From: an uncultured Ruminococcus sp.
GTDB lineage: Bacteria > Bacillota > Clostridia > Oscillospirales > Acutalibacteraceae
Length of the DNA: 34,247 nt
Direction: 5' to 3'
NCBI GenBank assembly: GCA_946414115.1
Contig: CAMKNF010000002.1
Coordinates: 1 to 34,247 of the forward strand
The notes beneath the pieces were generated by a model. It searched no databases and was not told the origin of the DNA. It saw nothing but the letters and a program-made list of their open reading frames with translations. This document shows positions 13,983 to 23,337 of the stretch, in pieces (positions within the stretch are counted from its first letter, which is position 1; each line of letters begins with the position of its first letter). The position numbers and the translations under genes were made by a program.

Positions 13983-16356
13983 GGAATTTTTAGATTCAAA
14001 GGAGTTCGTTCTGCTCGACGGAGCAATGGGAACTCTCATACAGAAAAGCGGAGTTAAGTACGACTCCGTACCCGAAACATTGAATATCACTCACCCTGAA
14101 TTAATCGAATCCTTTCACAAGGCTTATGCCGAGGCAGGCTCGGATATTGTCTATGCAAACACCTTCGGTGCAAACGGCTACAAGCTAAAGGAAAGCGGTT
14201 ATTCGGTTGACGAGATTATAAAATCGGGCGTTGAAAACGCAAAAAAAGCCGTACTGGGTACGGACTGCCTTGTTGCGCTCGACATAGGCCCTATCGGTCA
14301 GCTTTTAGAGCCGGCAGGCTCGTTGAGCTTTGACTCTGCTTACGAATATTTCAAGGAGCAGATTGTTGCAGGACAGGATGCAGACGTTATCGTTTTTGAA
14401 ACGATGACCGACCTCTACGAGCTGAAAGCCGCCGTGCTTGCGGCAAAGGAAAACAGCGACAAGCCGATTATCGCAACGATGACTTTTGAGCGCAACGGAC
14501 GTACCTTTACGGGCGTTTCTCCTGCGGCAATGGCGGTAACTCTCACAGGACTCGGCGTTGATGCGCTCGGCGTGAACTGCTCTTTAGGACCTGACGAGCT
14601 TGAGGGCGTGGTAAGCGAAATTTCAAAATACACTGATTTACCGCTTGTAATCAAGGCGAATGCAGGATTGCCCGACCCCAACAGTAACGAGTACGATATT
14701 CTGCCCGATAAATTCGCAGATTGCGTTGCGGATTTGCTCAAATACGGCGTGAAAATTATCGGCGGCTGCTGCGGCACAACCCCCGAATATATAGTTGAAA
14801 TCAAGAAAATGCTTGCAGATAAAAGCTATCAGCCGCAGAAAAAGAGCGTTGACACAACCGTTTGCAGTGCCAGCACTGTGGTTGAAATCAACGGCCCGAG
14901 AATTATCGGCGAAAGGATTAACCCGACAGGCAAAAAGCTTTTCAAGCAGGCGCTTGTTGACAATAATATTGACTACATTCTCACTCAGGCTTTAAGTCAG
15001 GTGAGCGGCGGTGCGGAAATCCTCGACGTAAACGTAGGCCACCCCGAGATTGACGAGAAGAAAATGATGGTGCGTGTGCTCAAGGCAATCCAGAGCGTGT
15101 GCGACGCACCCTTGCAGATTGACTCCACAAAGCCCGACGTGCTTGATTCAGGCTTGCGCTACTACAACGGCAAGCCGATTGTAAACTCCGTAAACGGCGA
15201 GGAAAAGAGCCTTTCTACGGTACTCCCTCTCGTTAAAAAGTACGGTGCTTCGGTTGTCGGACTTACGCTTGACGAAAACGGAATCCCAAAGACTGCCGAG
15301 GGCAGATTTGAGATTGCAAAGCGCATTGTCAGCCGTGCCGAAAAGCTTGGAATCGACAGGCGTGACGTTTACATTGACTGCCTTACTCTCACCGTTTCAG
15401 CCGAGCAGGACGCCTGCCGTGAAACGCTGAAGGCGCTCCACAGGGTTAAAACCGAGCTTGGCTGTAAAACCTGTCTCGGTGTTTCGAATATCTCATTCGG
15501 TCTGCCGAACCGTGAGCTTGTCAACAGGACGTTCCTGACAATGGCTCTCGAAGAAGGTCTTGACCTGCCGATTATCAACCCGAATGTTGAGTCTATGACA
15601 GGCGCAGTTCGTGCCTACAGAGTGCTTTCGGGCATTGACAAAAACTCGGTTGAGTTTATTAACGCATACAATGACGCCGCTCCTGCGGTGACTTCCGCTC
15701 CGAAAAATACCGAGGTTGATATTTTCACCGCTGTGTACAACGGTCTGAAATCCGAGGGTGCGGCTGTTACGAAAAGACTTTTAGAAACCACCGATGCAAT
15801 GCAGATTGTAAACGAAATGCTTATTCCTGCGCTCGACAAAGTCGGTGATGATTTTGAGAAAAATAAAATTTTCCTGCCACAGCTCATTCAGAGTGCGAAT
15901 ACTGCGCAGGAGTGTTTTGAGGTAATAAAAAATCACATTTCAAAGACAAGTGGCTCGCCCGTCAGCAAGGGCAAGATTATCCTTGCAACGGTCAAGGGCG
16001 ACATTCACGATATTGGCAAGAATATTGTTAAGGTACTGCTTGATAATTACGGCTACACAGTTGTTGACCTCGGCAGGGATGTTGACCCACAGCTCGTTGT
16101 CGATACGGCTATTGAGCAGAACATCAAAATGATTGGACTTTCCGCTCTTATGACGACTACGCTCAAGAGTATGGAGGACACAATAAATCTTATAAGGCAA
16201 ACAAAAGAACTGCAAAACCCCGACGGCACAAGCAAATGCGTTGTGTTCGTGGGCGGTGCAGTTCTGACAGAAGATTACGCAATGAAAATCGGCGCCGATT
16301 ACTATTGTAAGGACGCCAAGGAAAGCGTTGATACGGCGAAGAGAGTGTTGGGTTAA
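13972..16356 (+). CDS. metH: Cobalamin-dependent methionine synthase lacking the activation domain
   Basis: MetH transfers the methyl of 5-methyl-THF to homocysteine via methylcobalamin. The start is GTG at 13972 with GGAG six bases upstream, giving 794 residues. A longer open frame back to 13639 only shadows the preceding gene. Domains in order are homocysteine-binding (about 1-285; zinc ligands C203 in GVNCS, C266 and C267 in GGCCG), pterin-binding (about 305-570; GERINPTG, the DVNVGHPE strand), then B12 cap and binding domains (about 590-794; KGDIHDIGKN with cobalt-ligand H679). The usual C-terminal activation domain, about 330 residues in E. coli, is absent and encoded by the preceding gene. 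Confidence 0.95.
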   Translation: MDFKEFLDSKEFVLLDGAMGTLIQKSGVKYDSVPETLNITHPELIESFHKAYAEAGSDIVYANTFGANGYKLKESGYSVDEIIKSGVENAKKAVLGTDCLVALDIGPIGQLLEPAGSLSFDSAYEYFKEQIVAGQDADVIVFETMTDLYELKAAVLAAKENSDKPIIATMTFERNGRTFTGVSPAAMAVTLTGLGVDALGVNCSLGPDELEGVVSEISKYTDLPLVIKANAGLPDPNSNEYDILPDKFADCVADLLKYGVKIIGGCCGTTPEYIVEIKKMLADKSYQPQKKSVDTTVCSASTVVEINGPRIIGERINPTGKKLFKQALVDNNIDYILTQALSQVSGGAEILDVNVGHPEIDEKKMMVRVLKAIQSVCDAPLQIDSTKPDVLDSGLRYYNGKPIVNSVNGEEKSLSTVLPLVKKYGASVVGLTLDENGIPKTAEGRFEIAKRIVSRAEKLGIDRRDVYIDCLTLTVSAEQDACRETLKALHRVKTELGCKTCLGVSNISFGLPNRELVNRTFLTMALEEGLDLPIINPNVESMTGAVRAYRVLSGIDKNSVEFINAYNDAAPAVTSAPKNTEVDIFTAVYNGLKSEGAAVTKRLLETTDAMQIVNEMLIPALDKVGDDFEKNKIFLPQLIQSANTAQECFEVIKNHISKTSGSPVSKGKIILATVKGDIHDIGKNIVKVLLDNYGYTVVDLGRDVDPQLVVDTAIEQNIKMIGLSALMTTTLKSMEDTINLIRQTKELQNPDGTSKCVVFVGGAVLTEDYAMKIGADYYCKDAKESVDTAKRVLG

Positions 16357-17192
16357 TTTATTTTAACAACAGTTATTTCGGGGCAGTTATTCAATCTCAA
16401 AACTGGATAGGCGTCGCCCAATCCTGCGGAAATTATCATTTTCGTATTGTCAAAATCAAATTCGCCTTTGTCATATTTCGGAAAAAATCCCTGATTCGGA
16501 GCGAACACTCCGCCGACAAAGGGAATCTGAACAGCTCCGCCGTGAGTGTGACCGCACATTACCAAATCGACGTTGCTGTCCTGCATAATGCTCTCAAGGT
16601 ATTCGGGTTGATGATGAAGAAGAATTGAATAGCAGTTTTTTGAGTTTTCTTTAAAATTGTCCCAGAAATACCTTTCGGGAGTGTCGTAATCGGGTGCATT
16701 GTATTCGTAATACGGAAAGTCGGACATACCACCGAGCAGGATTTTTTCACCGTTAATTTCAAGCGTTACCGATTCATTGTCAAGGAGCTTTGCACCTGTC
16801 GAGTTAATGTCATTTCTGAAGTCGATTTCGTCTTTAAGAGCAAGCTCGTGATTGCCGAGTACGCAGTAGGTCGGTGCAATTTCGGCAAGCTGAGGCAAAA
16901 GCTCACGCATAACGTGGTCGTCGGCTGAATATTTGTTGACCATATCGCCGCCTACGGCTATGAAGTCGGGATTTTGTTCCTTGATTTTTGCAACAAGGTC
17001 AGAGTTTTTATCACCGTATTCCTTGCAGTGCAAATCGGAAATGAACACGAATCTTACTTGCGAGTTAATCTTATCGGAGCTTAACGAATAGTTCTTGATT
17101 TCAATAGTATTTGAACAGTACAGACCATAAATAATTGTTGCGACAGCGACGATAAGTACAGATAAAATGATGATTTTGAGCATTTTTTTCAT
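16353..17192 (-). CDS. Membrane-anchored calcineurin-like metallophosphoesterase (YkuE-like)
   Basis: This is a 279-residue protein with an N-terminal membrane helix (about 4-26) and an extracytoplasmic phosphoesterase domain. All metal-binding motifs of the family are present: FISDLHC, GGDMVNK, GNHEL, LHHQPEYL and CGHTHGG. Two metal ions are expected; the substrate is unknown. Relatives such as YkuE act at the cell surface. The ATG at 17192 has GAGGTG upstream and is preferred over the one at 17246, which lies near the promoter. The 3' end overlaps the convergent metH by four bases, so no terminator separates them. Confidence 0.9.
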   Translation of the reverse strand: MKKMLKIIILSVLIVAVATIIYGLYCSNTIEIKNYSLSSDKINSQVRFVFISDLHCKEYGDKNSDLVAKIKEQNPDFIAVGGDMVNKYSADDHVMRELLPQLAEIAPTYCVLGNHELALKDEIDFRNDINSTGAKLLDNESVTLEINGEKILLGGMSDFPYYEYNAPDYDTPERYFWDNFKENSKNCYSILLHHQPEYLESIMQDSNVDLVMCGHTHGGAVQIPFVGGVFAPNQGFFPKYDKGEFDFDNTKMIISAGLGDAYPVLRLNNCPEITVVKIN

Positions 17193-17230
17193 TTGCGACA
17201 CCTCGATTGAAACACGATTAACATAGAAGT

Positions 17231-17259
17231 ATTTTAAAATATACATTTTGTTTTGTCAA
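17231..17259 (-). promoter_or_regulatory. Promoter of the metallophosphoesterase gene
   Basis: On the minus strand a perfect TTGACA (17254-17259), a 17-base spacer and TAAAAT (17231-17236) lie about 39 bases upstream of the chosen ATG. This also supports the shorter start, because the longer one falls within or beside the promoter. Confidence 0.8.
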
Positions 17260-17450
17260 ACAAAATAATGATTATCAAATCTGCAAGCTCAATGTAAAAA
17301 GTATGTATCATATATTGCCATTTTACGGTTTTTATGGTAAAATATATCTTTAGAAATTCTTATTGTGTTTATTGCGAAATTTGTCAGAATGTTGATTTAA
17401 TGTGCGAATTTTGTTTTTCTTTATTGCAGATTAAGGCATATTGGCTTTTC

Positions 17451-17478
17451 TTACTTTTTGACAGGATACAAGTATAAT
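17451..17478 (+). promoter_or_regulatory. Candidate promoter of the glycan locus
   Basis: TTACTT (17451-17456), 16 bases and TATAAT (17473-17478) form a usable promoter. A perfect TTGACA at 17458-17463 pairs less well with AATAAA 17 bases later. The 251 bases between the divergent promoters (17260-17450) hold only AT-rich DNA and no gene. This is the only promoter seen for the co-directional genes to the window end. Confidence 0.55.
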
Positions 17479-17509
17479 TGAATAAAATTATATTGAGAGG
17501 AATCGAGTT

Positions 17510-18742
17510 ATGGAACTGAAACCTTTTGAAAAAAAAGTTTGGCTGGCTTCTCCGACTATGCACGGAGAAGAACTGAAGTATATTACCGAAGCATATGAAA
17601 CAAACTGGATGTCAACCATAGGTGAAAATATTAACAACGCAGAGAAAATTGCGTGTGAGAAAATCGGTTGTAAATATGCAGTTGCATTATCCTCGGGAAC
17701 GGCATCACTTCATATGGCAGTTAAGCTTGCCGGAGTAAAGCCGGGAGATAAGGTTTTTTGTTCTGATATGACATTTGACGCAACGGTAAATCCTGTTGTT
17801 TACGAAGGCGGAGTACCGATATTTATTGACACTGAACGTGATACGTGGAATATGGATCCGATAGCGTTGGAAAAGGCTTTTGAACTTTATCCTGAAGTAA
17901 AGGTTGTTGTAGTTGCTCACCTTTACGGTACGCCTGGTAAAATTGATGAGATTAAGGAAATATGCGAAAATCACGGAGCGGTAATAATTGAAGACGCTGC
18001 TGAATCATTCGGAGCAACATATAAAGGAAAACAGACAGGTTCATTCGGAAACTATAACTGCATAAGCTTTAACGGTAATAAAATAGTAACGGGAAGTACC
18101 GGAGGTATGCTGCTGACAGACAGCCTTGATGCTGCGAATAAGGTGCGAAAGTGGTCTACTCAGGCTCGTGAACAAGCGCCGTGGTATCAGCATGAGGAGC
18201 TTGGATACAACTATCGAATGAGCAATGTAATTGCCGGAGTGGTTCGTGCACAGATTCCGTATCTTGAAGAGCACATTGCTCAAAAGAAAGCGATATATAT
18301 GAGATATAAGGAAGGGTTTAAGGGATTGCCTGTTACAATGAATCCGTATGATGAGGAGAATTCCGAACCGAATTTCTGGCTGTCCTGTATGCTGATTGAT
18401 AAAGACGCAATGTGTAAACAAGTCAGAAGTGAAACCGAGTCACTTTATGTCAGCGAACCGAATAAAAGCTGTCCTACAGAAATTCTTGACAAACTTGCGA
18501 AATATAATGCAGAAGGTCGTCCGATATGGAAGCCGATGCATATGCAGCCCTTTTACAGAATGAATAGCTTTGTTACAAGAAACGGAAACGGCAGAGCTGC
18601 AACAAATGCTTATATAAAGAGCGAGTTCGTTGATATAGGAAAAGATATATTTAACAGGGGTTTGTGCTTGCCAAGTGACAATAAAATGACTGCTGAACAG
18701 CAGGATATGATTATAGCTATTATCAGAAGTTGTTTTGAGTAA
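17510..18742 (+). CDS. DegT/DnrJ/EryC1-type PLP sugar aminotransferase (PglE-like)
   Basis: This PLP enzyme of 410 residues is expected to aminate the 4-keto group of a UDP-4-keto-6-deoxy-GlcNAc sugar, as PglE does in bacillosamine synthesis. Visible motifs are ALSSGTASL (59-67), EDAAESFGA with PLP-nitrogen partner D162, and the Schiff-base lysine K191 in [11 protein letters not shown]. The end [14 protein letters not shown] is typical of the family. GAGAGG precedes the ATG. It is the first gene of the locus, followed by PglC-, PglD- and PglA-like genes. That order makes a di-N-acetyl-bacillosamine role likely, although substrate specificity in this family is not readable from motifs alone. 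Confidence 0.88.
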   Translation: MELKPFEKKVWLASPTMHGEELKYITEAYETNWMSTIGENINNAEKIACEKIGCKYAVALSSGTASLHMAVKLAGVKPGDKVFCSDMTFDATVNPVVYEGGVPIFIDTERDTWNMDPIALEKAFELYPEVKVVVVAHLYGTPGKIDEIKEICENHGAVIIEDAAESFGATYKGKQTGSFGNYNCISFNGNKIVTGSTGGMLLTDSLDAANKVRKWSTQAREQAPWYQHEELGYNYRMSNVIAGVVRAQIPYLEEHIAQKKAIYMRYKEGFKGLPVTMNPYDEENSEPNFWLSCMLIDKDAMCKQVRSETESLYVSEPNKSCPTEILDKLAKYNAEGRPIWKPMHMQPFYRMNSFVTRNGNGRAATNAYIKSEFVDIGKDIFNRGLCLPSDNKMTAEQQDMIIAIIRSCFE

Positions 18743-18762
18743 CATTTAATCGGGAGGCAGAA

Positions 18763-19404
18763 ATGAATAATAAGCATAAGCCGTATGGCATTTATGAGAA
18801 ATACATAAAAAGACTGCTGGATATTATTTTTTCCTTTTTTGCTTTGGTCTTATTAAGCTGGCTTTATCTTATAATAGCAGTTCTTGTCAGAATAAAACTG
18901 GGCAGTCCCGTTATTTTTACTCAGAAACGCCCGGGAAAAGATGAAAAAATTTTTAAGCTTTACAAGTTTCGAACTATGACTGATGAAAGAGATGAAGACG
19001 GTAAACTTTTGCCTGATGAGGTTCGATTGACTAAATTCGGTAAGATTCTTCGAAAAACAAGTTTAGATGAATTGCCCGAGTTGTTTAATATCTTAAAGGG
19101 TGATATGAGTATTATAGGACCACGTCCGCTGCTTATAAAGTACTTGCCATTGTACAACGATAAGCAGAAACGCCGCCATGAGGTTCGACCGGGACTGTCG
19201 GGATATGCACAGGTGAATGGACGTAATACGATTTCATGGGAACATAAATTTGAGATGGATGTTGAATATGTTGATCATATCACGTTTTTGGGTGACGTAA
19301 AAATTTTGTTTAGCACGATAATTAAAGCTTTTGTGAAGCAGGAGGGAATTTCTTCTTCAACCTCTGCAACTATGGAAGAATTTAAAGGAACATCGGTAAA
19401 CTAA
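18763..19404 (+). CDS. Monotopic phosphoglycosyl transferase (PglC-like initiating enzyme)
   Basis: This enzyme moves a sugar-1-phosphate from a UDP-sugar to undecaprenyl phosphate, the first membrane step of the glycan. It is 213 residues, the small PglC/WcaJ-core type. A reentrant hydrophobic helix lies at about 17-43. Catalytic D102-E103 lie in [12 protein letters not shown]. Further motifs are KFRTM near 68-72, MSIIGPRPL near 115-123 and [13 protein letters not shown] near 142-154. GGGAGG sits upstream of the ATG. The 3' end overlaps the acetyltransferase start by one base (TAATG). The substrate is probably the product of the flanking PglE/PglD pair. Confidence 0.93.
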   Translation: MNNKHKPYGIYEKYIKRLLDIIFSFFALVLLSWLYLIIAVLVRIKLGSPVIFTQKRPGKDEKIFKLYKFRTMTDERDEDGKLLPDEVRLTKFGKILRKTSLDELPELFNILKGDMSIIGPRPLLIKYLPLYNDKQKRRHEVRPGLSGYAQVNGRNTISWEHKFEMDVEYVDHITFLGDVKILFSTIIKAFVKQEGISSSTSATMEEFKGTSVN

Positions 19405-20009
19405 TGAAAAAATTATTAATAATAGGAGCAAGTGGTCACGGAAAAGTAGTGGCTGATATAGCTAAAAAGAATAAATATGATGATATTGCTTTTTTAGATG
19501 ATAATGAAGACCTTTATAAAGGCGGAAATTATAAGATAGTTGGTAAATGCAGTAGATTTGAAGAATTCGACTGTGACATGTTTGTTGCAATAGGTAACGC
19601 AGAAATCCGCGAACGCTTGCAAAATATGTTGGAAGAAAAAGGTAAAAACATTCCTGTCTTGATACATCCTAACGCAGTTATTGCAGAAAATGTGTCTGTC
19701 GGAGCAGGAACAGTTATTATGCCAGGAGCTGTTGTTAATCCTGACAGCATAATTGGGAAGGGCTGTATTATTAATACCTGCTCTTCAGTTGATCACGATT
19801 GCATAGTTGAAAATTTTGCTCATATATCTGTCGGCGCTCATTTGGCGGGAACTGTTACTGTAGGTGAAAAGACATGGGTAGGAATTGGAGCTGTTGTAAG
19901 TAACAATCTGAAGATTGCCGATAATTGTATGATTGGTGCCGGAGCAACGGTAATTCATAATATAGAGGAGAGCGGAACATACGTTGGTGTTCCGGCAAAG
20001 AAAATATGA
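19404..20009 (+). CDS. NeuD/PglD-family sugar N-acetyltransferase
   Basis: This 201-residue acetyl-CoA-dependent acyltransferase has an N-terminal nucleotide-sugar-binding half (IIGASGHGKVVADIA, 6-20). Its C-terminal half is a left-handed beta-helix of hexapeptide repeats, for example ENVSVGAGTVIMPGAVVN and DNCMIGAGATVI. The catalytic histidine of PglD corresponds to H131 in SSVDHD. The C-terminal GVPAKKI is typical. In the bacillosamine pathway PglD acetylates the 4-amino group made by PglE. The gene overlaps its neighbours on both sides (TAATG and ATGA), a tightly coupled arrangement. The related NeuD and PerB enzymes act on other amino sugars, so the exact sugar is inferred. Confidence 0.9.
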   Translation: MKKLLIIGASGHGKVVADIAKKNKYDDIAFLDDNEDLYKGGNYKIVGKCSRFEEFDCDMFVAIGNAEIRERLQNMLEEKGKNIPVLIHPNAVIAENVSVGAGTVIMPGAVVNPDSIIGKGCIINTCSSVDHDCIVENFAHISVGAHLAGTVTVGEKTWVGIGAVVSNNLKIADNCMIGAGATVIHNIEESGTYVGVPAKKI

Positions 20010-21082
20010 AAATCCTTATTTTAGCAAATTATGATGTAGGACTTTATCAGTTTCGAAAAGAGCTTATACAGGAACTTCTGAAATGTAATGAGGTGATTAT
20101 TTCACTTCCGTATGGAGATTTGGTTGTACCGCTAAAAACTATGGGGTGCAAATTTATTGATACACCGCTTGAACGGCGTGGAATAAATCCGATAACAGAC
20201 ATACATTTAATTAAAAAGTATTTTACTATTCTAAAATCAGAGAAGCCTGATTTAGTTATTTCCTATACAATTAAACCTAACATATACGGAGGGTTTGCTT
20301 GTCGTAGATTGAAAATTCCTTATGACATGAATATTACAGGATTGGGCACTGCTTTTGAAAATGATGGAATTTTGAAAAGGCTTGTTACTTATATGTATAA
20401 GTACTCCTGTAAGAGAGCTCATACAGTGTATTTTGAAAATTCTGAAAATAAAAAGATTTTCATAGATGAGCGTATTGTAAAAAGTAATCAAGCCTGCCTG
20501 CTCAGCGGAGCTGGAGTAAATTTGGAACATTACTCTCTTGCCGAATATCCTGAAAAAACAGAACCGGTTAAGTTTTTATTTATGGGTCGTGTTATGAAAG
20601 AGAAGGGGATTGAAGAGCTGTTTGCTGCTATGGATAGATTATATGAAGAAGGATATAAATGTGAGTTGGATATTTTAGGCGGTTATGAAGAAAATTATGA
20701 AGCTGCTATTCACAGTTATGAAAATAAGGGTTGGATGAAGTATCACGGATATATAAAAGATGTAAGACCTTTTATCAAGCAGGCCCATTGCTTTGTACTT
20801 CCGTCGTGGCACGAGGGTATGGCGAATACTAATCTTGAATGTGCGGCAATGGGCAGACCTGTAATCACAAGCAATATTCACGGTTGTATGGAGGCCGTCG
20901 AAGACGGTGTGAGCGGATATTTGTTTGAATGTAAAAATGTTGACAGCTTGTATGAAAAAATGAAGCTGTTTACAGAATTGTCATATGAGCAGAGAAAAAA
21001 TATGGGACTTGCAGGAAGAAAACGGATGGAAGAGATTTTTGACAAGAAAAAGGTAGTTGCAAAAACAATAGAAAACCTGTAA
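20006..21082 (+). CDS. GT4 glycosyltransferase (PglA-like)
   Basis: This is a 358-residue GT-B enzyme. The N-terminal domain contains SYTIKPNIYGG and NITGLGTAFEN, segments shared with PglA/CapM-type transferases that add HexNAc to lipid-linked bacillosamine. The C-terminal domain has GRVMKEKG (R195, K200), which contacts the donor phosphates, and the E-x7-E pair E270/E278 (HEGMANTNLECA). No membrane segment is present, so it works on the cytoplasmic membrane face. The start overlaps the acetyltransferase stop by ATGA. Assigning it as the second-sugar transferase rests on gene order and similarity. Donor and linkage are not known. Confidence 0.88.
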   Translation: MKILILANYDVGLYQFRKELIQELLKCNEVIISLPYGDLVVPLKTMGCKFIDTPLERRGINPITDIHLIKKYFTILKSEKPDLVISYTIKPNIYGGFACRRLKIPYDMNITGLGTAFENDGILKRLVTYMYKYSCKRAHTVYFENSENKKIFIDERIVKSNQACLLSGAGVNLEHYSLAEYPEKTEPVKFLFMGRVMKEKGIEELFAAMDRLYEEGYKCELDILGGYEENYEAAIHSYENKGWMKYHGYIKDVRPFIKQAHCFVLPSWHEGMANTNLECAAMGRPVITSNIHGCMEAVEDGVSGYLFECKNVDSLYEKMKLFTELSYEQRKNMGLAGRKRMEEIFDKKKVVAKTIENL

Positions 21083-21100
21083 TATAAAGGAGGCAGATGA

Positions 21101-22165
21101 ATGCAGAACGCAGACGTTAAACCGCTGGTTAGTATTATAGTTCCTGTTTATAATGTAGAACAATATCTGCCGCAGTGTCTTGACAGCATTGTAAATCAGA
21201 CCTATGAAAATATTGAAGTTATTTGTGTTAATGACGGTTCACCTGATAACAGTATAAAAATTTTAGAAGAGTATGCTTCAAGAGATTCAAGAATTAAAGT
21301 TGTTTCTCAAAAAAATCAGGGGTTGTCCGGAGCAAGAAACACAGGTATTAAGTATGCTTCCGGAAAATACATAATGTTTGTGGACAGCGATGACTGGATT
21401 GATCTTGATACTTGTCAAGTGGCAGTAAATGCAGCAGAAACAAATGATGCAGATTTTGTTTTTTGGTCTTATGTTCGTGAATTTGAAAATGATTCTAAAG
21501 AAAAACTTATGTTTTGGGATGATGGAACTGTTTTTGACGAAAAAACTGTAAAGTCGCAATTGCATCGTAGGTTATGCGGGTTGTTGGGAGAGGAGCTATC
21601 TCACCCTGAATATGCTAACGCAATAGAAACAGCATGGGCAAAGTTATATTTAGCGTCTGAAATAAAAAACAACGATGTTAAATTTGTTGATACAAAGGAA
21701 ATAGGTACCGAAGACGCTCTATTTAATTTATATGCGTTAGGATATGTAAAAAAAGGTTACTATATACGAAAATGTTTGAATCATTATAGAAAGACGAATT
21801 CTGTTTCACTAACTTCAAATTACAGTAGGCGTTTATATATCTGTTGGCAGAGACTTTTTGACCTTATGCAACAGTATATTGGTGAAAACGATTTATCTAA
21901 AGAATATGAAGACGCGTTGTCAAATCGTATTGCATTAAGTATATTGGGCTTGGGGCTGAATATTCTGTCCTCAGATTTCAGTGCAAAGAAAAAGAAAAAA
22001 CTTATTAAAGAGATAATTACGTCTGACAGATATAAAGAGGCTTATAAAAAGCTTGAATTTAAGTATTTTCCGCTACACTGGAAAATATTTTATGCATTTG
22101 CAAAAGCAGGAAACGCAACAGGGGTATATATGCTGCTCAAGGTGATACAGAGAATTATTAAATAA
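21101..22165 (+). CDS. GT2 glycosyltransferase
   Basis: This 354-residue protein has an N-terminal GT-A domain of family 2. The motifs are SIIVPVYNVEQYLPQCLDSI (11-30), NDGSPDNS (44-51), GLSGARNTGI (74-83) and the metal/donor-binding DSDDW at 95-99. A C-terminal alpha-helical region of about 130 residues with basic patches probably lies against the membrane. AGGAGG precedes the ATG. It is expected to add one sugar to the lipid-linked repeat unit; the donor cannot be predicted. Confidence 0.9.
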   Translation: MQNADVKPLVSIIVPVYNVEQYLPQCLDSIVNQTYENIEVICVNDGSPDNSIKILEEYASRDSRIKVVSQKNQGLSGARNTGIKYASGKYIMFVDSDDWIDLDTCQVAVNAAETNDADFVFWSYVREFENDSKEKLMFWDDGTVFDEKTVKSQLHRRLCGLLGEELSHPEYANAIETAWAKLYLASEIKNNDVKFVDTKEIGTEDALFNLYALGYVKKGYYIRKCLNHYRKTNSVSLTSNYSRRLYICWQRLFDLMQQYIGENDLSKEYEDALSNRIALSILGLGLNILSSDFSAKKKKKLIKEIITSDRYKEAYKKLEFKYFPLHWKIFYAFAKAGNATGVYMLLKVIQRIIK

Positions 22166-22185
22166 GGGAAAAGGTAAATTACATA

Positions 22186-23307
22186 ATGATAATTCATTTT
22201 TCAATTTTATTTGTAATAATGGTTGTTTCTCTTATCTGGGGACCGGGAATCAGAGAGAAAAAACTCAACAGCATTTATGCTGAAACGGGAGAAGAAACAT
22301 TTAAAAGTTCAATTTGGCCGTGGTTGATTATTTTTGGTTATATTGCTTTTTTGGCGGCTATGCGAACTAATATGAACGATACCTCGGTTTACAGAGCATC
22401 TTTTGATAATCTTGAAGGAACATGGGAAGAAGCTATTGGTATTTGGCAAGGAGACGGAAAAGACAAGGGCTTTACTTTTCTTGCAAGTCTTTTTAAATTA
22501 TATGTATCTGACGATTACCATATGTGGTTTCTGTTTTTTGCGGCAATTGAGGCAATTGCTTTGATTTACATTTTGCGCCGTGAAGCTGTAAGTCTATGGG
22601 ACGCTTGTTTTTTCTTCTTTGCAAGCACACTTTACTATAATAATTTCTCGATGATGAGACAGTGGTTTGCGGTAGTTATTCTTTTTGTTGCTTCTAAATT
22701 TATTGCCGATAAAAAACCAATACCGTATTTTATTATTTGCATACTGTTGGCACAAATTCATACATCTGCACTTTTGTTTATAATAGTCTATTTTCTTGTT
22801 CAGGGAGAAGCGTGGAATAAAAAACAGAATATAATGATAGGCATATTTGCATTGCTTATGTTATTTTTGCAACCTTTATTATCAAGTATGAGCAGTATGC
22901 TTGAGGATACAACGTATGATTATGTTGTTAATACAATGCAATCTAATAGCGGTTCATCTGTAATACGTATTTTTATTTCGGCCGTTCCGGTTGTTCTGGC
23001 ATTTATTAACCGTAAAAAGGTTAAAGGCAAAATGATTAATGTCTGCGTAAATATGTCGTTGTTGAACCTTATGCTTAATGTTTTGGCAACCTTTACGAGT
23101 GGATTGTATATAATTCGCCTTGCCACATATACACAAATGTTTAATATAATTTTATATCCATATTTGCTTAATATTACTTTGAAAGAAGAGGAAAAAAGGT
23201 TTATAAAGCCTGTGTTTTACGTGCTGTATTTTGCATTCTATATTTATCAGATGAATCATCAGGGCGCATTCGGTTATTCAAGCGATGTTTTAGGAACATT
23301 TACATAA
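22186..23307 (+). CDS. EpsG/Wzy-like polysaccharide polymerase
   Basis: This is an integral membrane protein of 373 residues with about 10 hydrophobic helices. EpsG-family signs are an early loop with RTNMNDTSVYR followed by an acidic stretch, and the FASTLYYNNFSMMRQWFAV segment near 145-163. Such proteins join flipped repeat units at the outer membrane face. It is the only polymerase candidate in the window, matching one Wzx-like flippase downstream. It starts with ATG at 22186; AAGGG and AAAGG lie upstream. Confidence 0.82.
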   Translation: MIIHFSILFVIMVVSLIWGPGIREKKLNSIYAETGEETFKSSIWPWLIIFGYIAFLAAMRTNMNDTSVYRASFDNLEGTWEEAIGIWQGDGKDKGFTFLASLFKLYVSDDYHMWFLFFAAIEAIALIYILRREAVSLWDACFFFFASTLYYNNFSMMRQWFAVVILFVASKFIADKKPIPYFIICILLAQIHTSALLFIIVYFLVQGEAWNKKQNIMIGIFALLMLFLQPLLSSMSSMLEDTTYDYVVNTMQSNSGSSVIRIFISAVPVVLAFINRKKVKGKMINVCVNMSLLNLMLNVLATFTSGLYIIRLATYTQMFNIILYPYLLNITLKEEEKRFIKPVFYVLYFAFYIYQMNHQGAFGYSSDVLGTFT

Positions 23308-23337
23308 TTTATAATGTACATAGGGGAATGGGAAATA

